In this document: positions 1 through 10,449 of the stretch, in pieces
Layout: every line of letters begins with the position of its first letter
How positions within the stretch are numbered: position 1 is the first letter of the stretch
Assembly (NCBI GenBank): GCA_024867545.1
Contig: JANFNE010000015.1
Span: forward strand, 186,001 to 250,000
Direction: 5' to 3'
Origin: Phytopythium helicoides
Lineage: Eukaryota > Oomycota > Peronosporomycetes > Pythiales > Pythiaceae
DNA: 64,000 bases
Notes under the pieces: model-generated
Told to the model about the DNA's origin: nothing
Databases searched by the model: none
The model's input: the letters and a program-made list of their open reading frames with translations, nothing else
Position numbers and translations under genes: made by a program

Positions 1-684
1 TCAGCCGCGTCGCATTGGGTGGCTCCAGAGTGTTTTCTCGCTGACCCTCAGTTGACGTTTGCGTCGGATGTGTACTCTCTGGGTATGTGTATCGTGGAGT
101 CGATGCGAGTGGCAGGAGGTGAAGAGTCGAGTTTACCGTGGCGATACTTAGACAGTGTGAGTGTAGAAGTTCATGCGACACGAGGTGAATTGCCACCGAG
201 ACCCTCTCAGTGCACAGACGATCAGTGGGAACTAGTGAAACGTATGTGCGTACTTCAACCGGAGAAACGGATCAAGATCTCTACTGTGGTCGATGAACTG
301 GCGAGGTTGGCGAGCAAGAAAGATGACGCAATTGCTGAAACACCAAGTATGGAGTCTGTTCCCGACGTTATCTCTGCGGCGAGAACTGTGTTGAGTGAGA
401 TTCATGACACCAAGTACGTCGAGTTGTGGGATGAACTGGAGGAGGTGTACAAGAGGATCAATGACGCCGAGAGCAGCAAAGTGTTCTGTTGTTTGGTGAA
501 AGACGCCGAGACGGCAACTGCAGCTTTGAAACTGCGGGATGAGAAGACGGACGTGATGTCTTCAGTCGAGAAGACCATGGCTGTGCACGCGCTGCGTCGT
601 CGTCTGGTCAAGTTTGTGGAGGCATATCTGGCAGATGAAGAACGCAAACCAATCGGAGCTCACAGCACGAGTAACGCTCGGTGA
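1..684 (+). CDS. TKL-like protein kinase, C-terminal part (5' end outside window)
   Basis: The frame is open from base 1, so this is the 3' end of a gene starting upstream. What is visible is the C-lobe of a protein kinase: an APE motif right after a W-V dipeptide (end of the activation segment), then a DVYSLGM stretch (subdomain IX Asp), a Leu-Pro-rich segment, and a PEKR arginine of subdomain XI. About 110 residues of mostly helical, charged tail follow, with no recognisable domain. Oomycete genomes carry many tyrosine-kinase-like (TKL) Ser/Thr kinases of this form. The catalytic HRD and DFG motifs lie outside the window, so activity cannot be judged. The stop is TGA at 682-684. Confidence 0.8.
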   Translation, partial: SAASHWVAPECFLADPQLTFASDVYSLGMCIVESMRVAGGEESSLPWRYLDSVSVEVHATRGELPPRPSQCTDDQWELVKRMCVLQPEKRIKISTVVDELARLASKKDDAIAETPSMESVPDVISAARTVLSEIHDTKYVELWDELEEVYKRINDAESSKVFCCLVKDAETATAALKLRDEKTDVMSSVEKTMAVHALRRRLVKFVEAYLADEERKPIGAHSTSNAR

Positions 685-1091
685 TTGCTCATTGTTGACT
701 GCAAGTGACTTCATGTTTCGTCTTGTAGACGAGAAAAAAAAGAAAGATAAACATTTCTACTGTCTACGCCTGAAAATGTCCATCCTGTTGCAACGTTGAT
801 CGCCAAGATCTCCAATTCGAGAACGATTGTGAGCAGAAACTACCATAAACGGCGCGCATGCCAACCTTCACGGCAATACAGTAATAGATCAATTTTTGCA
901 CGAGCTACTACCACTATTGATAGTGCTCGATTGACGAGGAAATGTGGAGAATGGCTTGAACAAAGTCATTCATACGTAACACACATGATCCATTTGCAGA
1001 CCGATATATCATGGGTTGGTTGAATGCTGGTCTTTTGTCGAACCCATCGCCACATCAATTCAACGTGCAGACTTTACAAGGGACGACAACC
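685..1091. other. Intergenic, no gene seen; small hairpin at 901-929
   Basis: No supported coding region. An inverted repeat lies at 901-929: inner perfect arms CACTAT/ATAGTG around TG (912-925) and outer arms CGAGC/GCTCG. The core ACTATTGATAGT recurs in the AT-rich element near 26160, so this may be a fragment of the same kind of miniature element. Confidence 0.4.
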
Positions 1092-1391
1092 ACAATCGAT
1101 TTAAACAGCTACTACTAGAGATGGTCGTCCGCGTTTTCACCCGTGCCTTCAGCCTCAGCGCCAGCGTCAGCACCGCCAGCTTCCTCTTGCAACAGAATGT
1201 CCAAAACGGTCCGTTCTGAGACTTCTGCTGGCGTTCGGAGCCTCCACAGGACCGAGATTACTAATCACGCATTCGACCGATGGCAGGGCGTCTTGGCGAA
1301 GGCCGTGCGCGAGGACAAGCACATCAAGCCTCCGTCCTTCCAGCACCCATCGGTCCGTGACGTTCGGCACAACAATACTCAATCTGGAGAG
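1092..1391 (+). pseudogene. Prohibitin 5'-part relic
   Basis: This stretch aligns by eye with the 5' part of the prohibitin copy at 13680-14372 on the opposite strand. Shared stretches include the sequence around the start (1092-1124), the block coding ASV with following small residues, the intron region after a GACTTCTGCTGG string, and the FDR...GVL...K..KH.K...FQ.P...DVR block at 1278-1365. Similarity is lost after about 1391, so everything after the first third of the PHB/SPFH domain is missing. Frames are disrupted and no functional product is expected. Unlike copy 2 it keeps an ATG in register with the ASV segment (1121). Confidence 0.65.
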
Positions 1392-1863
1392 TGCAGAGTC
1401 TTGTGAAAATACCGGGTGGGTATAATGTGTGGAATATAGGACTCTTTGTTTTGGACTGTTTCATTCAGAGAATTGTTTTGTCAAGTTTGGGCATGCCATT
1501 CTTGACTTTGCTGAGGATTACATCTATCAATAAGACGACAAGCCTATCTCAAACAAACCGGACAATATTTATTTGTGGCGTTTGTTTCAAATATGTGGAA
1601 GCTCTCATGCTCGCCGAGAGTCGTTACAGTGTTGTTGAAAACTCACAACATCCGCATGAGCGCAGGAGTTTCGCAGCGTCTAGTCTGTATCGAAACACTC
1701 GAGTCGCATTCGATGGCTGAAGTCGAACCTCTTGAGACGGGAGGTAGTCTCTACATTGCAATTTACAATCCGTCACAGAGCACCAAGATCTTCGCTTGAC
1801 ATCCATCGTCTCAACAAACTACTACACATCGAAGAACTCACAATTCAATCATCGCTCAAAGCT
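1392..1863. other. Intergenic upstream of the seven-helix gene
   Basis: No supported gene. A CTCACAATTCAATC string at about 1836-1849 resembles an oomycete initiator (CTCANTT-like) and lies some 15-30 nt before the ATG at 1864. Confidence 0.3.
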
Positions 1864-2949
1864 ATGACACTGAGTCGGGATGAGAGCCTCAATCTCTTCA
1901 GCGAGTGCTTTTGTGTTCCAGTGAGCATCATCGTGAATTACTCACTGTTCCAATACTTGGTCACCGTCTTCTACTCTCGCCGACACGATCCACACGTGCG
2001 AGTGCTACTCATTGCTTCGTTCTTGAGTTTTGCTACGCTGATTCCATTCGCATACCCGAACGACGAACAAGTTCGTAACCTCAACGACATGTCAGAAGTT
2101 TGCTCCGTGCTTACATTCACACAACAAATCGCCATCCTTGTACGAGGTGTCAACAAGAAGATGAAGCTACAATCCCTTGTGGTTCTGGGGAGGATTGCTG
2201 AGCTCCTCGTAATTCTAGGTCTGACGATGCTCGTTGTCAATGTCATTCAAATAGTGGAACCAAATTCAAGAGAGATGACAGTGATCGAATTGGTCGATCA
2301 TATCATCGAGTATGTCGCGGTTTCGTTTGTGGTGTGTTTCCGCTTCTACTTCCTATCTCTGGTGAGAGGATGGAGTCACATCTTCCAGCATCAAAAGCTC
2401 GAGCTGTTCTACTATCTCCTCTTCTTCACGCATTCTGTGGTATTTCATGCAATTGAAGAAGCATGGGATCTCGATCTTCACCAAGTAAAAGGGTTGTGGA
2501 TGCGCATTACCATCGCTCTGTGTCTATGGCCTTCAATCCGTGCCAAGATGTCGCAGTTGAGCTCTCTCACGGGATCTAAGGGTATGACATCTGTAGCAGA
2601 CGGAAGATCTCGAAACGCTACCAATACCAAGAACACTGTCAACACTGTCATCATTGCTGACAAGCACAACGCGGACAGAGAAAGCGAGTTAGTGGAGCCT
2701 TACGGACCGGGGAAGCCAATGCTGGACATCCGAAAACAAATGAAGAAGAATGCGGGTACTATTCTCCCCGCAAAGTCTAGCAAGAAGCGTGGACCGCGCC
2801 GCCTCATGCAGCAGTTGGGTATTGGCACAGCTGGAGTGGTGTTGCGTCTGTCTAGTGCTACCGGTAGCTTTCATCGTCGTTTTAGTATCAGTAGACGAAG
2901 CTCCACCAGGGTCACCGCCATGCCAACCTCCACATCGTGGACAGGTTGA
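1864..2949 (+). CDS. Seven-helix membrane protein, unknown family, copy 1
   Basis: A 361-residue protein. The start at 1864 is chosen because its paralogue at 15270 begins with the same MTLS context; an upstream in-frame extension is not shared. Seven hydrophobic segments can be read, at roughly residues 15-37, 44-66, 78-98, 104-130, 147-170, 182-204 and 210-228, with short charged loops. A cytosolic-type tail of about 130 residues follows, rich in Ser, Lys and Arg (several R-S-S and K-S-S-K-K patches), suitable for phosphorylation. Seven helices plus a long basic tail resemble a receptor topology, but no GPCR family motif is recognised and no function is assigned. Identity to copy 2 is high over the membrane part and falls in the tail, as expected if the tail is less constrained. 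Confidence 0.75.
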   Translation: MTLSRDESLNLFSECFCVPVSIIVNYSLFQYLVTVFYSRRHDPHVRVLLIASFLSFATLIPFAYPNDEQVRNLNDMSEVCSVLTFTQQIAILVRGVNKKMKLQSLVVLGRIAELLVILGLTMLVVNVIQIVEPNSREMTVIELVDHIIEYVAVSFVVCFRFYFLSLVRGWSHIFQHQKLELFYYLLFFTHSVVFHAIEEAWDLDLHQVKGLWMRITIALCLWPSIRAKMSQLSSLTGSKGMTSVADGRSRNATNTKNTVNTVIIADKHNADRESELVEPYGPGKPMLDIRKQMKKNAGTILPAKSSKKRGPRRLMQQLGIGTAGVVLRLSSATGSFHRRFSISRRSSTRVTAMPTSTSWTG

Positions 2950-4568
2950 GCATGTATGCCGAGTGTTTACAGCGCATCTTCATGTGCATTTAGAGTATAG
3001 CCCTGTAGCACCTCATGTGACTTTGTTACTTCCGTTCTCAACTGTCCCCATTCACAGCATAACCCATCGACACAGTGAAGACTTTGAATGTGAACACGTT
3101 CTTGAATACTTCCGTGCTGTTGGGGAGCTGGCAAGAACTTCTAACCAAGAAGGCACCCACCAAATCAAACATCTTACGCGCATCAAATATATTTGTTGGC
3201 TCAATCTGTCAGCCAGCAGACCGCGAGTTGTTTTTGATGGAAAAAGTTGGCGTTGCCGAAATCAAGCACTTTGAGGTGATCGGGGAGGATTAGCACAAGT
3301 TGCCAAATGTGTTAGAACGAAACAGCCTGGGTGGGGATGACGCAGCAATCATGTCAGTGATGCTGTCGGGGCGGTCATTCGGATCTCAGTGACGCTGCGC
3401 CGTTGTAGCGAGCACGTGGGCCATGACAACCGCCCACCAGTAAGCGAGTGAGCGAGAGAGCCGAGTTTTATCCCAGCTGTGAATTGAGTTAGGTTTTCAA
3501 CGCCACCACCGCCTCAAGTAGCAGGAAGCGATGGCGATGCGAAAATGCCCTAGTCACCTGGTTACACTGCCAAAAGCACGGAGCTGATCCAAGTACGGCA
3601 TCGACTCTCACTGTGGATAGGGCACCAACGGAGAGTTGGGACTCCGCCTTGTGCTCATTGTTCGCCACTTGGAGCTGGTGGTGACTACAACATGTATACT
3701 ATACATCCTGAATCTCAATCTTCGATACAGTATGGCGAAATAGATTCAAGGCCACCTACCCGTATACCATTATACACACTCTCTCAATGAACACCTGCGT
3801 GCTCCTCAAAACACTCAGGACGCGGTTGACAGACGTCAGAGACTTCGCAGGCTGCTTGAGCAATGCAGGCGAGTGAAATGGGCCGGAGGAGGCAGCAGAA
3901 GAGGCGACTGTTGCTTTTGAGGGGCTGGAGACGGCCAAGTGTCGACGATCAAATTCAACCGCAGGCTCCAGTCGGATTTGTAAGCGTCAAACCGGCAAAC
4001 TTGGAGCCCATTCACTAGTGGGTATCACCTCGAGTGAGTGCAGCGCGCATAATGATAGGAGCGTGCTAGACCTGAGCGCCAGTCCCCACATTTCGGGCTC
4101 TGCCGACTGACATTGTGGCTGGGGAGTCTCCATAGCTGTGAGAGTGGCTGGTGACTTGGTTCCGATTATAGAGAGGCCTTGGCTCAACAGCTTCCTGCGA
4201 TCCGCTCCGCGCTCGAGACTGCTTCCCGCAATGCGGTTGAAGCTCCGGAGCGTAGCCATCCTCGCCGCCATCGCCAACTTCAGAAAATTCATTCTCTCAG
4301 GTCCCCTCCCTTCGATTCCGACGTTCCACATAAAACGTCAGAGGTCGTCATTCAGGTTCGCTTGCTCACTTCCATCTGTTGCGTTTCCAAAAACTCCCAG
4401 TCTACCCCCTCTAAATTCAAAAAATCCCCAATCTCCCCTCCACATCTCCCTAAATTCCACCAAACACCCTCCATCTTTCCCCCATAGCCTCAAATTAACC
4501 GGTTCACCGCCCTCGTCCCGTGTTTGCGCATTTTTTTTGGGCCGGTGGTGCAGATAGGTTTCCCCCCC
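2950..4568. other. Intergenic, no gene supported
   Basis: About 1.6 kb with only short overlapping open frames on both strands and no recognisable motif. The 4380-4500 part is C/T-rich (pyrimidine-biased plus strand) leading into the promoter of the GDH copy. Confidence 0.4.
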
Positions 4569-4584
4569 TCATTATCCAAGTTTC
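4569..4584 (+). promoter_or_regulatory. Oomycete initiator-like element of the GDH copy
   Basis: CTCATTATCCAAGTTT closely fits the oomycete Inr pattern (GCTCATTYYNCAWTTT). It lies 42 nt upstream of the ATG at 4627 in a pyrimidine-rich context. The promoter therefore appears intact although the coding region is broken. Confidence 0.5.
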
Positions 4585-4626
4585 CCCCATCAAGAAAGGC
4601 CGCCGCGCCTGTCTCCTTCCTTCCTC

Positions 4627-6247
4627 ATGCTGCTGCCTCGCCAGCCTCGCGTGCTGGCGCCGACGCTCGCGCGCTTCCGCACTGCGCTCATGTCGGACGT
4701 GCACGGTACGACCCACGGGCGCAAGCACTGGAAGAACAAGCCGCTTTTCCGGCGCGAGGGCGACAAGAAGTTCCGGAACGGACAGGAGGCGGCCGAGATG
4801 CTGATCGAGGAGGCCGTGCGGCGCGATCCGCACCAGACGGACTTTCTGCAGGCCGTGACGAGCTTCGTCAACTCGGTCGTGCCGGTTTTCGACCGTTATC
4901 CAAAGTACGCGTGGGTCATGAAGACGCTCATGGAGCCTGAGCGCGTGATCCAGTTCCGCGTGCCGTGGATTGACGACACGGGCAACAGCCGAGTGAACAG
5001 GGGCTTCCGCGTGCAGTTCTCGAGCTCGCTCGGGCCCTACATGGGCGGACTGCGCTTCCACCCGGAGACGACGCACGGCACGACCAAGTTTTTGGCTTTT
5101 GAGACGGTTTTCCGCAACGCGCTGGCAGGGCCTTTTGGAGCTGCGCACGGAGGATCCGACTTCAACCCCTGTCGACAAGAGCGAGGCCGAGGTCATGCGA
5201 TTCTGCCAGTCGTTCATGACGGAGCTCGCCAACTACATTGGACCCCACTCGGACGTGCCCACGGCCGGCGTTGGCGTCGGATCCAAGGAGATTGGATACA
5301 TGTTTGGACAGTACAAGCGTCTGCGCCAGATGCACCCCGGCGGCTCCGATGGTATTCTCAGCGGCGTCTACTTCTACCCGGAGGTCACGGGCTACGGGAT
5401 TGTGCACTTCGCCAACCGCACGCTAGAGGCGCGCGGCGAGTCACTCAAGGGAAAGCGTTGCCTCATCTCGGGCAGCGGCACCGTGGCGCTCAACGTGGCC
5501 GAGAAGCTGCTGGACCTGGGCGCCATCCCCATCGGCGTCAGCGACCAGTACGGCTACATCGTTGAGCCCGAGGGTTTCACCAAGAAGAACCTCGAGGAGC
5601 TCAAGCGCCTCAAGGCCGAGCGCAACGCGCGCATTGGCGGCTACATCATGTCGTCTACGTCGGCGCTGTACCACCCGGCCGAGGAGGGTTCGATCTGGGA
5701 GACGCCCTGCGACTACGCCTTCCCGTGCGCCATCCAGAATGACGTCAACGTCGACGATGTGCGCCTTCTCGTCAAGAACGGCTGCAAGGGCATCTTTGAG
5801 GGCGCCAACTTCCCCTGCACGGACGACGTAAGTGTCGATTGCGCGGCGACTTGAACTTGGAGGCGCATCTAATGGCATGTGATTGGTATTTACAGGCGAT
5901 TGAGCTCATCAAGCAGCACAACCTGGCGTTCGGCCCCAACAAGGCGTCCAACAGCGGCTCATTCGCGCTCGCGACCAAGAACCCGACCTCGGAGGAGCTG
6001 ACCCCCGAGGAGCTGGACGCGATTGTCAAGGGTGCGTTTCTCGACCTTTTTTTTCTGCTGGATTCGGCCAGAAACTAATTGAATGCTGCTTTTTCGATCT
6101 CCACCACAGAGTACATGACGGAAGTGCACGACCAGGTGGCTGCCACGGCTGAGGAATTCAACTGCCCGGGTGACCTGCACGTAGGTACGAACATCTACGG
6201 CTTTCATGAAGGTGGCGAGCGCCATGTTCCGCCAGGGCAGCGTGTAA
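4627..6247 (+). pseudogene. NADP-type glutamate dehydrogenase, frameshifted copy with lost lysines
   Basis: The family converts 2-oxoglutarate, ammonia and NADPH to glutamate. Visible motifs: GLRFHP, the RFCQSFMTEL helix, GVG..EIGYMFGQYK, the nucleotide-binding turn SGSGTVA, EGAN.PCTDD, and a C-terminal EEFNCPGDLH block, covering the full usual length of about 450 residues. Two GT-AG introns are clear: 5828-5895 (GTAAGT...TACAG, with a CTAAT branch-like site) and 6032-6109. Two +1 frameshifts interrupt it, one at about 5164-5172 just after GGSDFNP and one at about 6201-6206 near the end; the last frame reaches TAA at 6245-6247. The substrate-binding Lys of the GPYKGG motif is Met (M139), and the catalytic Lys of the GGGKGG motif is His (H174), in a segment also one residue short. 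GC-rich coding style is retained, suggesting recent or ongoing decay. The Arg-rich N-terminus could be a mitochondrial presequence, or translation could start at the Met at residue 22. Confidence 0.85.
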
Positions 6248-6767
6248 ATACATGGAGGCTGTGCAAGCGGTGTCCCATTTTGGACTGGTACTGTTCCTCA
6301 TGGCACCAGCTGCCGAACTGGTTTCTTCTTTGTGACTCCCACCCACAAGCGATTTACCACCTCGTCAAAACGCGGACGGTCCAACTTCGTGTGCCGTAGT
6401 TGCGAACGCCACCTTTCGCGTATTCAGACCCGATCCAACAGCATCTCCGCTTTGGCTGGAGTCGAGTCTCGCGCACAGGCTTTGCCAGCCTATCAGTGCT
6501 TGTCTACGATGACTCCATTGATTTGCGAAACGTGCGGCAGTTCATGCACCAACGTGCCGTTCTTCTCTGAGCAAAGCTCGTCATTCCAGTTAAAGCATGT
6601 GCGTGGAAGCACGATAGGTATTGACAGGACTTTCGATGCCATCACTAGCAAGTCACATCAGAAGAGCACTCAAACATCAGGTGGAAAGAAAGAAATTGCA
6701 TTCGCGCTGAGCATAAAGTTGCAAGCGGAAGCCTGCGCGCCAAGTACCATCCTACCAGTACGAAAGA
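6248..6767. other. Intergenic between GDH copy and Crinkler remains
   Basis: No gene supported. An open plus-strand frame crosses here (6332-6889), but it overlaps the opposite-strand Crinkler tail and shows no domain. Confidence 0.35.
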
Positions 6768-8305
6768 TCATAGAACCCTCGAATCGCAACCCGCCGTACC
6801 ATGTTCTTCTCCTCGCCCGCCGGCCAGCCAAACGGTGTCAGGAGTCCTTCTCCCTGTCACAGTCGAGATCTCGAACGCGTCGAGCTTGAGTTGCCCGACA
6901 ACGAAGACGATATCCACCTTCCTCACCTCAAACCTTTCGGGCGACTCCGACAGCATTTTCAACCATCCATAAAAGTGTTCGATACGAAAAGAACGCTTGT
7001 GGGATCTCACCACCTGCACAAAGCGCACGAGCTGAGTTTCTTTGCACACCATGATTGCATCGTATCCGCCATCTACCCATTCTGCTGGCTTGATCCAAAC
7101 CGGTCGTCCAAAAGAAAGCTCAGGTATTTTGTCCTTGGCCACCATACGACATCTGATCGCTTCCACGTATCGATCGGGTTTCTTGCAGCATCGACAAGAG
7201 CGAGGCCGCCAAAGCGTAGACTTGCGAAGAACAGCATCTCCAACTTCCATCCGTCCAATACTGGATTTGAACTGTCTTGACGGGTACGCATGAATCTCTT
7301 GATAGTCGCTGGGTCACATTCGATGCCAATCCGCGTCGCGACATACTGACTGATTACAGGGGTCACACACCCGTACCCATAAGGCTTCTTGAACACCCCA
7401 AGCAGACGGCTGGTATCGATCCTCGAAGGTGATACCTGATAAGTAATCGCATCATAATCCAAAGCACGCATGGCAGCAAGGAACCTTTCCCTCACGGTTG
7501 CCGTATCTAAGAAAAACATATAGCGACAACAACCTCCTGCGAAGTAAGACTTGGACTCGACCATTGATGTGCGGGACATCTCTTCATTCGGCAACACTGC
7601 ATGAGAGTCAAGACATTTCGACACGCTCTGGAACATCTCGTCATCCTTGGCTGCATCGAGGTACTCGTCCAAAGTCCATGACCACAATTTGAATTTCTTT
7701 GCACGAACTATAATATCCGTGTTTTCAGAAAGATCGGGCCAATTGAACTAATAAATGCGAGCCGCCGGTTCTTCACTTCGTTGGGGTTGCCAATAAGCCA
7801 TCGAAAACAACAGCTCCGGAGGGTATCCATATCGTCATCTTCTTCCCATCCGTCAATGAGCACGATGTGACGCCTCCCATCTTCCACCTCCAGCACTTCT
7901 TCCATATCGGATATATTGATAAGTCGAGTCTTTCGTTTGTCGCCGATGAGGCGCACGCAAAACCATGACAAATTCGTGAACACATGGATCCATGTCACGA
8001 TCCATTCACTTCTGTCCAGAGACAACGCGAACGCCATCGGTCGTGATTGACTTTCCCGTTCCAGAAGGACCGAGAATCCAACCACAATGACCTTTCTCCA
8101 ACACCTCGTAGCGCAAGAACTCGACTTGCTGGTGGAACATGGGCCTGCAGTAGAGCATCGAGCGGACAGGTGGAAGTCCGGACCAATCCAGATCCTCTTT
8201 CTCGAGCAGGAAGTAATGAGCGTCCGGTTCATAAGCGTATGATCGACATGGAGTTGACTGCCACTCCAGACGTTGCTTCTTTGTTGCTCTCGCGCCTTCT
8301 TGCAT
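6768..8305 (-). pseudogene. Crinkler-type P-loop NTPase + nuclease-like protein, broken by three frameshifts
   Basis: Read on the minus strand from 8305, the pieces are in order: a KKQRLEW segment typical just after a Crinkler header; a Walker A motif GPSGTGKS; a region ending in a hydrophobic strand then DGWEEDDD (Walker B-like); a helical middle with LWSWTLDEY; and a C-terminal part with GGYDAIMV, VRFVQVVRSHK and VDIVFVVG, matching the restriction-endonuclease-like tail of CRN NTPase-REase proteins. The frame changes near 8042, 7745 and 7118. No LFLAK-type secretion header is seen directly upstream (a stop and a 12-base A-run precede the first Met), so this is a headerless or decapitated member. 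Family knowledge: CRN proteins of plant-pathogenic oomycetes act in the host nucleus. Domain assignment rests on motif order, not on a search. Confidence 0.6.
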
Positions 8306-8745
8306 ATCAGTGTTTTTTTTTTTTCACCCGGAAAGCTTGTGACTGAGAAGCTGCCGAGCCATGCTTGGCTTTGACATTCAGCAAGATGAACGGCTCTGTC
8401 GAAATTTCTCAGTAATTTGCAGCACGGAGCTTGTCGATATCACCTATTTCAAAGAAATAGCAGCGAAGATGGCAGCGAGTATATCCTAGAGGATCCAAAC
8501 AAGACAATGGCTGTAGATATTCATTTTCCAAAGGCGATCCTGTTGTTCGAAATGGTTTTTTCTGCGTAGTGGATTGACAACTTCAAAGAATACATGCTGT
8601 GTATCTTAATCTTTGTCTCTGGCCACGTTTCAGATCTCACCACATTTGATCACTCCAGAGCTCTGACAAGTGCCACCAACATGCAAATCTTTTTCCTTAC
8701 ACGCTTGGTATTGATAGCTCTGTTGAAAACGAGATGAGTCACAAC

Positions 8746-8798
<53 letters not shown>

Positions 8799-9035
8799 TC
8801 ACACACACATATAGGAAAATGAAGCTCTGAGAGCCTCCTCTCGCTACCAATTCTCCAGACGAAAGCAGCGCACTTCACATCTTCTCAGTCTCACTGCTGA
8901 TGGCAGACATCCACGCAGTCGCCCCATTCATATTGGGTCCAAAGGATAAGTGGAAAGCAATCGAACGACTCGTCTGTTCAGACGACCTGCCATCTAAACA
9001 TCGGGAACCAGCATGTTCTCGATATCATAGTATTG
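8306..9035. other. Intergenic between the two Crinkler remains
   Basis: No gene supported apart from the microsatellite listed separately. A run of 12 T at 8313-8324 sits just outside the NTPase-type relic. Confidence 0.35.
8748..8809. repeat. (CT)n/(AC)n microsatellite
   Basis: About 52 nt of almost pure CT dinucleotides with one G interruption, followed by a short AC run. Antisense open frames rich in Glu-Arg here are artefacts of the repeat. Confidence 0.9.
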
Positions 9036-10206
9036 CTAGATGGTCTTGCGACAACCACCACTTTCGCTGTCCTCTCTGCCAGCCGACAGGAGTTGAATCA
9101 CCTTTCGTCGCTTCACAGGTACTCCAATGCATGGGACACAGATATCTGCATTCGTTGTTGGCGGCTGCTCAAGTAGCACTCTTATCATCTGGAATGCTTC
9201 GCATGGGTTTCTGATGTTCACTTTGTGAATCCTCTCCTCAGAGACCCAAAAGAACTGCCAATTGTGATTCATGTCGGTCAGTAGTGCCATCACTGGGTCT
9301 TTGGCGAGAACACTCAGGGCAATAAGTTCCGACAAAGCCTGGAAAACGGCGCCTTCTTTTATTTCTCTCTGCACTTCGATCAGCATCCTCACATCCGGGA
9401 AAAAGTGCACATCGTGAGGGAAGTCCTGAACAATATCGCTGAGGATGAGAAGATCTGTGCGTCCAACGAGCTCAATGCGGTGTCCTGGGATTCTGGTGTT
9501 GAGGATTTCTTTTTCTCCTACGCTGACCACGCAAAGATTGCTCTCCGAAAGCACGCTTCCAATGTTTTCTTCCATGTACGCGCGGTACCGTTCGCGCTGT
9601 TGCGTCTCGGAGGGCGGGAGACCTCGATCATGCTCGCCACTAGAGCTCTCCCAGTTGAACTCTTCCACAGGAGTCAAATCTTCAGTGGCGAATGGAACTG
9701 AATGCTCAACCTCCACCTTAATTTCCAATTCTTGCAGAAGCTGCCTTCCCTTGTCATTGGTCATCTCCGAGTGGATGTATCGCTTTCGCTTGGTCAGCAC
9801 AACTCGCTCATAAATATCTTTGATCATTTTGTACGAAGCCGATTGCTCGCTCGAACTTCCAACCGTAGCCTTTGGGAGTTCCACCAGCACGTGAATCTCT
9901 TCATCTCCGGGCTCAAAGTTCTTCCCGAAGTACTCTCCATCGTCTAGTGTCCGTGTCGTGTGCATCTGCTTGTACGCCGTATCCACATCTCCGCGCAGCA
10001 TGTCCTTCACGTTCTGACCGTCAGTCAACCACGAGCCTTGCCTCCGCGCCAAATACAGTCAGTTTTGATGGATCAACTTTGAAGCGATCATTGACTTTAT
10101 TCACAATCGCCTCCTGTAGCGCGCTGACGTCCGCATCGAGCGCGACTTTGACGGGGAATACAGCCCCATCGCCATGCACCGCGCACCACAGCTCTACCTC
10201 CGTCAT
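9036..10206 (-). pseudogene. Crinkler (CRN) effector with header, frameshift inside the LFLAK-type motif
   Basis: The Met at 10206 begins a short ubiquitin-like header (ELWCAVHG..., then a helix with AIVNKV) leading to the translocation-type motif. Beyond it come a WLTDG segment, a linker ending in HVLVELP (the usual end of the CRN N-terminal module), and a variable C-terminal domain of about 270 residues. That domain includes GRTDLLIL, then MLIEVQREIKEG and a helix with ALSELIAL, an arrangement like a PD-(D/E)xK nuclease fold with Gln in place of the last Lys. The header lies in one frame and the rest in another; the switch falls at about 10030-10045, within the LxLFLAK-type motif, so the natural reading ends there. 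No conventional signal peptide is seen before the header, which is common in CRNs. It is divergent from the pseudokinase at 10450, with 243 bp between starts. Confidence 0.75.
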
Positions 10207-10449
10207 CTTCTCTCTGCCCGGAAAGTTCACGACTGACGAGCCTGCTGAGTTGTGTGGTCCCAACGATTCCTGGATCCGGTCGTTGCGAGCGTTTTTCTTT
10301 CCGTTTTCCACGGCGCTGGGAATTTGTTTCTGGACACCTGCGTGCCTGTGCGCCATGGACGGCTCCGCTTGGCTCGAAGCGCCGCCAGCCGCTCCCCACT
10401 GCTCGACCGGCCGGCCGGTAACTGCATCTCTGGGCCAAGTCTCAGCGTG

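Noticed and set aside
8630..8878. Minus-strand frame with an (ER)n stretch
   Set aside because: It only translates the CT microsatellite.
4627..10206. All frameshifts as sequencing errors
   Set aside because: Cannot be excluded for single indels in base runs, but several kilobases of neighbouring genes (pseudokinase, four carriers, elicitin-like gene) are uninterrupted, and the GDH copy also carries key-residue substitutions.
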